NCBI GenBank assembly: GCA_028622995.1
Contig: JAJQJQ010000013.1
Span: 372,001 to 436,000, forward strand
DNA: 64,000 nucleotides
Origin: Panagrolaimus kolymaensis
Taxonomy: Eukaryota; Nematoda; Chromadorea; Rhabditida; Panagrolaimidae
Direction of reading: 5' to 3'
The position numbers were made by a program, and so were the translations under genes. This document shows positions 21,822-33,507 of this stretch, piece by piece (the first letter of the stretch is position 1; every line of letters begins with the position of its first letter). The notes below the pieces were generated by a model, which worked only from the letters and a program-made list of their open reading frames with translations, made no database searches and was not told the DNA's origin.

Positions 21822-22497
21822 CTAATTGTTTCATTTTTTGTTGTTAATTGTACTATTGTTGTTGTTTGTAAATGTGTTGTTGTGATTTGTATAAAATTTT
21901 GTTTAAGTTTAATCGACTCTTGCTAATATGATGTTGTTGCTATGTACAGATTTAATACGTATGTGCATCGGTGGTTTTTACGTGTAATAATGGTAGCTTT
22001 TCATTAAAGATACTTAGCAAGCATTATGAACGTCGTGATGAATCTCTGTTGAGATGTGGATGATGATGATGGAAACTAACATTTTTTTAAACCATCATGC
22101 TTGCAATGCGACTAATTTTTTGCATCCCGAACAAATACCACCAATGCACAATTATTTTATGTATGTTTATGGATTTAAACTGTAACGCATAATGTAAAGC
22201 GTTTTGAAGGATGAAAGCATGGAGTTTTAAAGGCAGCTACGTTGCTGATATCGGCAGTAAATGTGTTAGTTAAAGCATGCAGCGGTTTAAAGATTGCTGG
22301 CACTCGTTTAATATTGTTGTTATTTATCTTGTAAAGAACTCAATAAAGGATTAGTTTTACACATTTTTTAACACCGCAGCAAAGTAACATCTACCGTTAC
22401 AAAACAATGAATTTATTTGAGGCCAATTAATTTTACATTTTAACAAAGTCGCGCACAATAGTGTCAAGATAAGTTTGTGGATACAAATAAATGTAAT
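21822..22497. other. Intergenic, nothing recognised
   Basis: AT-rich spacer between the end of the POU homeodomain frame and the 3' end of the four-helix membrane protein gene (convergent). No coding frame with splice support, no RNA gene and no repeat was seen. Confidence 0.4.
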
Positions 22498-23476
22498 TTA
22501 TTCTTTTTGAACTTTCATTTCCAATTCATTTTTGCTTTTCGATTCAAAGAATTTTTTATCAAGTAAAAATTCATGACAACCTTGAACGATTTTAAAAAAC
22601 CAAATTCCAAGTGCTGCACCGCAAAAGCAAATGGTTGCTAAATTAAAAGGCCATATTGGTCCCATGCTAGCTTCCATCATTGATACACTAAAAGTGAAAT
22701 CATTAAAGCTACGATAGAGAACTTTATGAAGGAAGGAAGATAACTCACTTAACAAATGGACCAAAAAGGGTTGCAGTCATTTCGATCCCGAATGACATAC
22801 TTGAAATTGAAATCAATGCTCCAATAAGTAACACACTAACTTCAAGATGAAGGAAAAACATTTGTGGCACCACAAGTTTGGGTCGTTCAGTTACAATTCC
22901 AATAATCTTAAAATATTTTTTGTCTTAGAATTTTGTTACTAAATAAAAAGTTTACTATTATGGTTGTTGTAATAATTGCAACTACAACAAAACCTGTACC
23001 AATTACAGATGAATATAAACCCGTAATTCCAATATTTAAATAAAAATCTGAAACAAGAAGCATCAATCAACAAAGAAGTTTATGTATGAATTTTAAGCAA
23101 ACAAATTTTCAGAAACTTTTGATCGCAAAGTTTTTGGATATTTTTGTGCATCAAAAAGGCTTCTTTTTTTATGAGTGATGGGCCCATAATTAAAGAAAAA
23201 TTAGCTTTTAATTAATCAAAGTAAAGGCTTACGAATTAAAGTTAATGTTGCAGCAATAAGAACTCCAACTTCAACAATTCCACCAATAATTGCTGCAGTT
23301 CGATAATGAAGTAAACTTGCGACTGGTGGAGCCAAATAAAATTTATCATTTGCATCAAATACATATTCTTCTTCTTCTGCTGCAATTGGAAGGGGATCCT
23401 TTTTCTCTACAGCTCTTGATGCTGATCCACTTGATGAAGAGGATGAGGAAATGGTATCCTCAGATGATGAAGGCAT
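22498..23476 (-). CDS. Four-helix membrane protein, 227 aa, family not recognised
   Basis: Exons on minus: 23476-23233, 23047-22956, 22906-22749 and 22687-22498, phases consistent, 227 residues. The N terminus (about 55 residues) is hydrophilic with a long Ser run and an acidic patch (AAEEEEYVFD). Four hydrophobic segments follow: about 58-82, 90-116, 128-150 and 178-200. The first and second have Gly/Ala/Val-rich helices. The C-terminal tail is short and Lys/Glu-rich. The layout (four helices, cytoplasmic ends) resembles nematode tetraspan-type proteins, but it lacks the CCG motif of true tetraspanins. No function is assigned. The exon 3 acceptor (TTTTAAG) is a slightly unusual sequence. Confidence 0.75.
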
Positions 23477-24746
23477 AATTTATAAAGTAAAGTTATTTGA
23501 GAAACCAAAAAATAAAAGAATCCGTCAGTGGTGTAAAAAAATTATCAAAAGATTGTTTAACGTAAAAAAAAGAAGAAAGAAAAATAGAAACTTTGCGAAA
23601 GAAATAACTCTTCACTTTTTTCTTTGATTCGTCTTCGATCTCCGTTAGTGACCCAAAAAAGAAAAAAGTTTAATTTAAACACGTCCGTCATTCAACGAGA
23701 AAATGAATCCATGAAAACTTTTCTCTCGTAAAAAATAAAGAAAGGATAAATTTAATCAATATTCAATTTTTTTGATTGCAAAAAGCTCCAAATGATGCGA
23801 GGAAAACATTATACGGGAGTAAGTTTGTCGAATTTGGCTGTTTGATTACAAAAATTAGGATCACCTTTATGTCTAAAATGTCAAGAAATTGCCATCGATG
23901 TGTTTCACTCGAATTTGAAGCCGTTTATAAAAGCTCTAGTTCTTCGTCAAACTCCTCTGTTCCAACAAGACTTAGATATGTGATAAAGCAAGCTATGGTT
24001 GAAGAAGATATAAAAAATTGAGATTGATTGTTTGTGAATCGTTGATAAGGGAAAATGTTATCAACTTCGTGCAACAACAATGATGCAAGCCCTACTAGCT
24101 TTAATAATAACCTGAATAGAAACCAAGACTAAAATTAATGTGTCGCCAAAAAAGGGAGAGGAAAATAATTCAAGCGAATTGACAAGTAAAAATCAAATAA
24201 AAATCCAAAAATGGATAAAAATAAAGATTGGAAATGAATTTTTAGCTTCAATTATTGGTATCTTTACTTTCTTCTCTTTATTGAAACGGCAATGCTTTAC
24301 AAAGTTTATACTTTTTATCCATCTGTTAAATTATTTTATGAAACTATGGACACACGCAAAATTGGACATAAAATAACGAAGCGAGTCATTTGCACCTTTT
24401 CAAAATCTCATCTTCTAAAGCTTCTTTGCCTCAAATCACAAAGTTTCTTGGAATAAAATATGGTTGATAAACAAAGTTTATTGCTTGTAGCAGATTTGTA
24501 AGAAAGTAATGATTGTGCCTCGTGAAAAGAAAGATGCAAACTTATAAAAAAAGTTAAGAAATTCAAAAAGATAAAAACCAAAAACGGCAGCTACTACTAA
24601 TACAAATTTCAAAACATCATCATACAGTACAAGTAAAAATTTTCATCATTAATTTATTTACTCACAAAATTACACCTTAATAATAAAATGGATTAAATAC
24701 AAATTCATTAAAAACTCATTATTAAAGTATTTGTTTTTTCTTTTCT
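23477..24746. other. Intergenic, no supported gene
   Basis: Holds the promoter side of the four-helix protein gene. An 81-codon frame at 23776-24021 with a Ser run has no splice or homology support and was not called. The rest is AT-rich. Confidence 0.4.
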
Positions 24747-25100
24747 TTATTTCTTTGGTGTTGCTAAAGTTGATGAAGAAGATGGTTGCTGTTGTTGTTT
24801 TTCTTTTTGTTCTTCCATTTCAAAGTGTAAATCAACATCAAATTTGGCCATAGTTCCAAGAGATTCTTCCATTGTTGTTGTTGCATTAGCAGCCTTTGAT
24901 TCTTTTGATTTTGCGTTCGTTGTTGCTTCATTATCTTCAGGGCTTTCAGAGGTCGTTGAAGAATTGGTTGTTGTTGTTGTATTTGAATTTGATTTATCAT
25001 CTTTAGTTAATTTTGATTTGGATTGAATTTTTTTAATTTTAAAAATTTCTTTTATAATCATTTTAACTTTTTCTTTATTATCCAATTCTTTCAATTTCAT
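24747..25100 (-). CDS. Low-complexity hypothetical protein, 117 aa
   Basis: Single open frame of 117 residues with no recognised domain. The first 35 residues are Lys/Ile-rich and could form a helix. The remainder is Asn/Thr/Ser-rich, then Glu/Gln-rich, with a short non-repetitive patch (MAKFDVDLHFEMEEQ) that is the best argument for a real protein. The frame stays open upstream of the chosen ATG, so the true start may be further 5'. It could equally be a chance frame in trinucleotide-rich DNA. Confidence 0.35.
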   Translation of the reverse strand: MKLKELDNKEKVKMIIKEIFKIKKIQSKSKLTKDDKSNSNTTTTTNSSTTSESPEDNEATTNAKSKESKAANATTTMEESLGTMAKFDVDLHFEMEEQKEKQQQQPSSSSTLATPKK

Positions 25101-27617
25101 GCTTTCTTTATTTTCTTTGTTGACAACGATGATGGAAGGAAGCTTCTTTTTTTTTGAGAGATGAGAGAGTTGAGTTGTTGATTGAAAATAATTTTTTCTT
25201 TTGATTGAAGCTTTTTTGCTGCAAAAAAACTTTGAGTAAACAACTGACTAAAGAAAATGCAAATTTTAAGTTATTCGTTTGGTTTTTTAAGAATTTTAAT
25301 GTAAATTTTTTGATTGTAAAAAAAGGCAAGATAGTCTAACGATGACGCAAAAGAAAGAAAAAATATGCAAAGGCATGGACTATCAACTAACTAATCGGAT
25401 TAATTTTTCCAAAGATGTTATGATATGTATCCGAAAGGCTGCGGTCTTCTTTCCCGATCTCGAAGGATGACGGTTTGTGCTTCACGAAAAACAAAACAAA
25501 AAATAATAATGGATAATGAATTGCCGCCGCTCGTGCCATTTTAATACGTCGTTTGTCATTTGACTTTATATCTTTTTTTCTTTTGGTTTCGTAATTATTT
25601 TTTTGCCGCATTGTTTTGCAATAAAATATTGAGTTTTGTTTTCGATAATAAAAATATTCTTAAACTTTGTGGACAAAAAAATCATTCAAGCATTTTTACA
25701 ACACTTTTGTAATTTTCTGACATTCAAAACTGATTTTTAAAGCTCGAACATTTTAATGGAAAGAAATCGGAATGGCGAATAGTAATACTTGTGTAAGCGA
25801 GTTAGTGAACTTCCAGGTTACAATAGCTTTAAATATTATTAATCAAAATGCTTATTTTTTAAAAGACTAAGCATTTTAAAGATTTACAAAGTCGAAAGAA
25901 ATTTGATTATCAAAAGTATTTTTTAGATAAAACGTTTCATGTTAAAGCAAAACCAATCCAAAAAGAAAAATTTTTTTCGCTAAGAAAAAATAATAAATTA
26001 TTTATTCATTAATTTTTAAAGTGATTATTATTATGTACAAATATCTTTCGTCTTCTTCTTCTTATTTTTCTAACTGTGACAGCCATCATTATCAAGTTCA
26101 AATATATTAATAAAAATAAATAAATAAAAAACCCAAATTATCTTTCTCAGATACATATACCTATGTATAACTTCCACCGATGACAACACCTCTATTTTTT
26201 TCATTCCGATTTCTTCATTTGCCGAGCGGCCAGCGGCGATAACCAGTAACCAGCTGCTGGTAAGTAGCGGTAGTGTGATGATGTGCGGCGACGGTATTAC
26301 GTACGTATTGGTGTGCACGTTGTTATCGGGTGGCAGCAGCGCCGAAGCTGAGTGTGTGTTTGACCCACTTGTTTTCCTCGCGCGCGCAAAAAAAAAAGGA
26401 CGACGACAAAAATCCATCTCCAAAATATATACAAGAAGAAAAATAGGGGGCAAGGAAAAAAAAAGGAAATTTTGATGGAGAAAGAAAAAAAAATGCTACT
26501 TGATTTTATTTGACCGCCGCCGCCTAAAGGCAAGGGCAGCAGAAGGCCGGAAAAAAAAGAAGTTGATTTTAATTATTTTTCAACAATTTTTTCTGGTAGA
26601 AAATAGCAGAAAATTTTAAGGCTCATCATTTTCAATGTTTTCTTTTTTTTTTTTGTAAATTTTATGCCCTTTAGAATGGATTTTTTGAACCTTAAAAATT
26701 ATTTTCCGTGAGCAAAAAAAAAATCCATTTTTTCATTTTTATCCTCCAACAAAAAAAAAATCGACCCAGATTGCCTCTGGCATGATGAGCATAGTCTACG
26801 ACGACTCCACCAACTTCAGCAAAAAATCGAACATTTTTGATTTTTGTAAAAAAAAAAAGGATTCACTCAAGCGTTTTCCATTCTTTTTTCGTCTCTTTTT
26901 GCTTTCATTCTTTTTTATTTTTTTACTTTTACTAACCCTCAGGTTAAATTCATCATCATCATTGACATATGAAAAAAGAAGCTTTTTTTTCAATGGAGAA
27001 AGTTTTTTTTCGATTTTAATTTTTTTACGATTAATATTGACATTTTTTTATTTTGACTTGATGCAGAAAATATGAATGCTAAAAAAGAACTATTCTAATA
27101 TGTCTGTAAAAAATCTGGATTTTTTGTTTGAATAATAAAAAATGAGCTTAAAAAAGTTGTAATTTTTAAAAAAATGAAAAGTTTTTTTAAAAGGAAAATC
27201 GACGATAATCCATTTTACAGGATTCTTTCTTATTTTAAACGCTTTTATGTTTTGTTTATGAAAACAGTAGATGACTTTCAAATGTTCAAAAACATATGAA
27301 TTTCTAAGCAAAAATTTTTTCTGAAATATTTATTTTTTGCTTTTCCTAAAGTTTTTGCATTGAGATTTTTCTTTAGTTTTTTTCCTTCATTATTTTATTG
27401 GCGTTCATTTTGTAATTTTCAAGTTTAGATTTGGAGGGTTTTTATTTTGCTTTTTTGCTATCAAAAAATAATTCTTCTCGCGATTGAACCTTGTTTTATA
27501 CTATCACAAATTTTTTGTTGTTGATGTTATAAGTTTTATAATTATCAAACTTTTAGGCCCTTATTTTTTATAGAAACCAAAAGATAGGTTTCTTCGTCGC
27601 AGAAAATAAAAAGAATA
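25101..27617. promoter_or_regulatory. Upstream region of the LRR gene
   Basis: A 2.5-kb gap without a supported gene. Bases about 26220-26400 form a GC-richer island (GAGCGGCCAGCGGCGATAAC, GCGGCGACGG, CGCGCGC) in otherwise AT-rich DNA, a plausible promoter or enhancer block for the gene starting at 27618. Downstream of it are long A and T runs. An acceptor-like TTTTTTATAG lies just upstream of the LRR start codon, near 27573. Confidence 0.4.
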
Positions 27618-30600
27618 ATGCGAAAACCATTGGTGTTTTTGATTTTTTCTTTGTGGCTAATCACAACTATTGCCACAGCCACCGAATGTCCATCAAATTT
27701 ACCCAAATCTTGTTCATGTGAAACGGTGGAAACAGGAATTCGATTGAAATGCTTGGAAAATTCAAATATCAATGAAATTTTTAATTTATTAAAAAATGAA
27801 ATATTTATTGATAAATTAATTATTCAAAATTGTGAGCCAAAAGTTAAAGAACTTAAAAATTTGCCATTCCTCAAAATTCGAAGTTTAACAATCGAAAATT
27901 GTGGAATAGAAAAGATTGATGCGGATGCTTTTAATAATTTGGGAAAAGATTTGGAAGAATTACGAATGATTGGAAATTCATTAACAACTTTTCCACTTTT
28001 AGGAATTTTATCTAAACTTCAATCAATTAATTTTAAAAATAATTTAGTTAGTTTTTTTAATTAATAGATATATTTTTTTTTTTTGCTTATTTTTTGATTA
28101 TTTAGATAGCTGAAATTCCTGAACATTGCTTTGATGGATTTTCACAACTTCGACAAATTCGAATTGAAAATAATAAAATTTGTTCATTGCTTCCGTAAGT
28201 TTTTCTTACAATTTTTTTTTTTCGAGGGCAAGAAGAATGTTTTTTTCTCGTCGTCATTAATAAAATATGCATGCAATTAATTAGCTTTTCATCATCCTTC
28301 CTCAAATCATCGTTGTCGTACCGTTATTTGAGGGTAGCACAGAGCTACCGCTTGCTGTTTTTTTTTTCAGAATTTTTATTTCAAAAAAAATTCAAGGCCA
28401 TCCACACACAAATTTCTTAGTACTATTTAGCCGATTTTTTTTCTTGACTTCAACGATTGAGTTGTTGGTTGTTGTTAAGAAGCATTTTGAAGAGAAAATA
28501 AATAAATTCTTGACCTTATTTTTATTTTGGGTTTAGTTTAACTCTTTTTTTGTTCCTTGTTTTTTGAGCAAAATTAATAATATTTTTTTTAAAAAAAATC
28601 AATGACAAATATAATTATTTTTTTCCTTCCAATCCTTAAAATTGAGACTAGGGTCTTGTTTACCGTCCTTCTCCATCCATTCGATCGATGGCGCATCCTC
28701 TTTTTTTTTGTTGCCTCATTTATTTATTCCTCGCTTTTAAAAGGAAAAAAGTCATATGTATTATTTGCTTTTTTCTTCTTTCTTGCGTCATGACGACGTT
28801 GACTTTTTTTTCGGAAGAAATTTATTTATTCTTTTCTTCCTTAAAGAAAAGTGACAATCGTTTGGATATTTAAAAAAAAAAATTAAATGTCCTTGAACCA
28901 TAAACCTCTTGACTTGACTGCCTGACCCAAATTAAGAGAGAAAGACAGGCAGCAAGGCAAGCAAGAAGTCAAGTTAAGATTTAGCGGCGGCGGCACCGGC
29001 GGCGATCATGTTGTTTGTCGTTGATTGAAAAAATGTGAAAAGTATTTGAAAACTTAAAAAAAAAAGATTATTGACATAGTGCCGCCAATAGGTACTTCAA
29101 ATAGTAAAAAATCAATAAATTTAAAAAAACTGAAAAAAGTTAATCAAACAAAAAATCAAATTTATGCAATTAAAAAAAGTAAAATCTTAAATAAATTTTT
29201 TTTTCAGAAATGCTTTGGATGAAATTAAACCAAATCTTGAACTTCTCGATCTAAGTGGAAATTGTTTGAGCGCTGTTCCAGCTCAAACCCTTCGAAATTC
29301 TCCAAAATTAGCATATTTGGATTTATCTAAAAATAAAATCAATGAATTATCAAAATTTTCATTTATGAATCTTCCAATGCTCAAAGAATTAAGGCTAAAT
29401 TCAAATCGACTTGGAATTCTATCACCCATTGCATTTATGAATGTACCAATTTTAAGTCATCTTTTAGTTAAAAACAATAAACTAACAAGTATTGAATCGG
29501 GCGCATTACAAGTTTTTAAAGAACTTGAAGTTGTTGATTTAAGTGGAAATGAAATTTCGATTGTAAGAAATTTTTCTAAAAAAAATCTTTTATTTACTTA
29601 TTAAATATTTGCTTTAGATTCCATCATTTAAAGATATGCCTAAATTAAAATCGGTTCACTTAAATCAAAATAAAATTCGTAGAATTGAAACTATGACATT
29701 TAGTTCCAATCCAGCATTACAAATAATTAATTTGCAAGTATGTTTTTTTCCTACCCATTGAGTGCGCTAAAGTAATCATAATCATCCGAGTAATTTTAGG
29801 ATAATGAAATATCGTTGATTGCTAGGAATAGTTTTGATTCATTGGATCAACTTGTTTCTCTTTTATTAACCAATAATTCTTTGCCATCCATAGGTATGTT
29901 AATTTTTTGTTTTCAATATTTTCCATTCTTCTCGACTTTAAAAATAATTTATCAATAAAAAAATTTCAAAAAGAAATTTTCTAAAATTAATTAAATGGAA
30001 AATTTTCTATGGAATTCAAATTTTGTAATAATCATCAAAAATTTTTAAGTGGAAAATGTGCTTCTAAAAATAGCTAAATAATTTTCAAGAAATTTGTTAA
30101 TTTTCCGCTTTTTTAGAAAAAGGTGTATTTGATGGAATGAAAAATCTTCAACAATTAAATATTCGCAACAACTCCTTGGTTGAGCTTACAAGTGTTTCGT
30201 TAGCTTCTTTACCAAAATTAAATGTGGCTGATTTTGGTTATAATAAAATTACTCGAATTCATCCAGGAACTTTTGATAAACATTCAAATTTATTTTGGCT
30301 TGATTTAAGTAATAATAATATTTCCTCTTTTGAAATGGGGACTTTTGATAAACGAATAGCAAATATTCTTCTTGATGGTAAGTTTTTTGAAGGAAGCAAA
30401 AAAGTATTCTTTGGATTCATTTGAATTTTTTTTTGCAGGAAATAAATTAAATTGCGATGAAAAATTTGATTGGTTTTTAACATATTTGGTTAAAAATCAA
30501 GTTCGTACTTTTCTTCCCTCTCAACCTGAAATAAAATGCGATGGACCTGAAATTCATTTGGGAAGGAGATTAAAAGATTTAATGATTAAAAAAGCTAATG

Positions 30601-32133
30601 AAACTCTTACTGAATTAAGAAATAATCCAACCACAAGTTCAAATTCTGGAAATAATATATTTGGAAATTTATTTCCTGGTTTAATTATTGGTGCTAATGA
30701 TAATCGTAATGGCGGTGGATTTTCTGGACCTCAATCTTTTCCATCACCACAAAATCCTGGAAGTCCAACATCTAACGGTCTTTCAAATTCCGGCATGGCT
30801 GCTGGATTAAACCCAAATAATCCAAATGATCTTCGTCAAATGCTTAATTCCCTTCCAAATTTTGTTGTTAATATTCCTGGTTTTGGAAATATTGATTTAT
30901 CAAAAGTCTGTTTTTTTTTACCACAAATTTTTACTTTACCCTTTTAACCTTTGGCTTGTTATTTTTAGGTGCCTCCACCTGTTCTTGAACACGTACTTCG
31001 AGGTGGTCAAATTCCTGGCATTCCACGGGAAACACTTCAACAAGTCGTCAAACAATATACTCAAAGAATGTATGATGTTGCTGCAAATGCAAGAGCTACA
31101 CAAACAAATTCCAACCAAATATCAAATTCTGGTGGATTACCAACGTTTTCCCAAAATGTTGTTGGTCCACAAACACCCGACTTGGATCCATCATCAAAAA
31201 TGAAAATAATTCAAAATTATTATACCTCTCAATTTCCCGTGGATTTAAATAATACCATAGTCGCCGCCGATGGAAATCCTCCAACATTTAATCCTCAAAT
31301 GTTTTCAATGCTTAAATTACTTCCACCTAATTATAATTTATCTAGAATTCCACCCGAAGTTATTACTCAACTTTTGCACGGGGAAATGCCAGATTTTGGG
31401 AAATTGCCTCAAGATATTATTGATTATTTGCGAGAAAATAGTGATAAAATGTTTAATTCTTTTAAAATTACTGTAAGTTTTTATTAAAAAAAGTTATTTT
31501 ATTTTTACTCTCTATTTTTTTTTTCAGGCAAATACAAGTTTGGAAGATATTTTACAAAAATTACCCCATTTTGAACTTCCCCAACATGAAGTAACTTTTA
31601 CGCCATATGATATAAATAAAGTTGATAGCAACCTTGTGATAAAAGAAGAGGGATGGTTAACACCCACACAAACTCGAATATTGACTGGTGTGGCTCTGGG
31701 ATTTCTAGCAACGATATCTTTTGGAATTTTAATAACGTATATTTATTATTTGCGTAAAAAACGAGACATTGATTCTCAAATGGCTATGTTTTCATCGGAT
31801 GATTTTACAGCCACCACAACCACTCTAAATCGAAAAGGTTTATATGTGGATGGTGGAAGTGCGGGGTTTCATAATCCAACAATAACAAATAAAACAAATG
31901 CTTCATCAACTCTACGATTTGATAATAATTTGATTCATCAAAGTCCACCACGAAATAATATTCCTCAACCTCCACCTCGTCAAAATCAACAACAGCATTC
32001 AAGAAGCTCACCATCAGCGAATTCGGATGTTGTTCATAATGCTGTTTTTAATAATAATCACCATCACCAACAACAACAACATCAACAACGAAGTCTCAAC
32101 AGCAACAATAATAATATATCGGGTTTTAATTAG
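27618..32133 (+). CDS. Extracellular leucine-rich-repeat transmembrane protein, 974 aa (EGG-6/LET-4 type)
   Basis: Exons: 27618-28046, 28106-28194, 29208-29562, 29618-29737, 29800-29893, 30117-30377, 30439-30905, 30969-31472 and 31528-32133; phases agree, 974 residues. Signal peptide at 1-21, then a Cys-rich N-cap (CPSNLPKSCSC). About a dozen LRRs of the LxxLDLSxNxI type follow, capped by NKLNCDEKFDWFLTYL with a C-cap cysteine. A long Asn/Gly/Pro-rich juxtamembrane region contains repeated IPxxxLxxLLxG-type helices. One membrane helix lies at about 824-846, followed by RKKR and a Gln/His/Asn-rich cytoplasmic tail. Such eLRR proteins shape the apical matrix of nematode epithelia (EGG-6, LET-4). 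The length is close to that of EGG-6, but orthology was not tested. Intron 2 (28195-29207) is unusually long, with a GCGGCGG tract. AATAAA near 32308. Confidence 0.87.
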
Positions 32134-33507
32134 TTAATTTATAATAATTTTAACTTTTATTTTTAAAAAAAATTCTAGTCATAATTAATTTGTTAGTAAA
32201 TATTTATTTAATTATTTTGTTATAAACTTTTTTGTTTGTTTGCCATGTTATTAAAACATTTTTTATGTGAGTGTGTGTATGTATGTGTAAAAATAATAGA
32301 TTGAAAATAATAAAAGAGATTTATTTATTTTGGGATGGGTTAAACAAATTATTAAATGATTTTAGCTTCAGATTAATCATGCTTTCAACGCCATGTTTTA
32401 CTTTTACACCAGCAATTTCTTCCAATCCATGATCGAGTTTTTTACTTTAAACTTTTTATTTTATTTTCAAAATAATACACAACAAAATTACAGTAATAAT
32501 AATAATAAATGAAAATCATCAAATGCAATGTGAAATATAAAAAACAAACTTTGGAGTAAGCAAAAGAAAAGAAAACAATGTTAGCAAAACTGTATTAAAA
32601 AAAGAGTAAAAAAATGACTGAAGCATATTTTTGCACAAACTTATTTATTTTACAAATATAAAATAAAAATTTTCAAAGAGAAAAAGAAAGAAAAAATTAT
32701 TTAGGAATGAAAATGGAAAAAATATGTATGTATTTTTTTTAAAGCAAAATATATAAAATGAGAGAGAGAGAAAAGGTACAATAAAAAACCGATTTTAAAA
32801 ATAACCAGCTATAATTAATAAATGATAAAAGAAAATGTTGGTGAAGAAATGTTTTTTGTTGGTAAATAATAAAAATACGTGTAACGAAAGAAGCAGAAAA
32901 TGCATAGATATTTGAAGGAAAAAAAAGCAAAGTGTAAAAAAAAAGTGAGTGATAAATAATAACTTTAAAAAATTTGACATGGATGACGCTTGTTTGATTG
33001 ATTTTATAATAGAAAAAATGATAGGCAAAAAAAGGAAGGAAGGAATGAAAAGGATATGAAAGCTATCAGAAACAAAAAAAAACGTGTGTGAGAGTCATAA
33101 ATAAAGTTTACGAAAATACTGTTGAGATTTCTTGGAATAATTTATAAATTGGAATTACAAAACCAAGAAATCAGAGGCAAATCCATCAAAAACCATGAAA
33201 TCTTTTTTTATCAATTTTCAAATGCCAACGGTATTCAAATTTAAAACAATGTGAGATTATAAAAAAAATTATTTGTTTGAAAGCTATGAACAAACTTTAA
33301 AGCTGTGTCGTTACCGAACTGTAAAAATTTTTTAGGAATGATTAATAAAAGTTTTTGGGGTTGCGAGAGAAAGATTTCTTACTTTTAGGAATATTAGTTA
33401 GTTAGTAATTAATTTAATTAGTATACATATAATTTTTAGGAAAGAATAATTCGAAGAGTAAAAAAATTTAGAGAGGAAATTTCTATTAAAAAAAATAAAA
33501 TAAAAAC
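32134..33507. other. Convergent intergenic region
   Basis: Separates the 3' ends of the LRR gene and the zinc-finger gene. Contains 3' UTR sequence of both, including AATAAA near 32308. Otherwise A-rich; nothing else was recognised. Confidence 0.4.

Noticed and set aside
23776..24021. 81-codon plus-strand frame with a Ser run
   Set aside because: No splice sites, no recognisable domain, and composition like the surrounding intergenic DNA.
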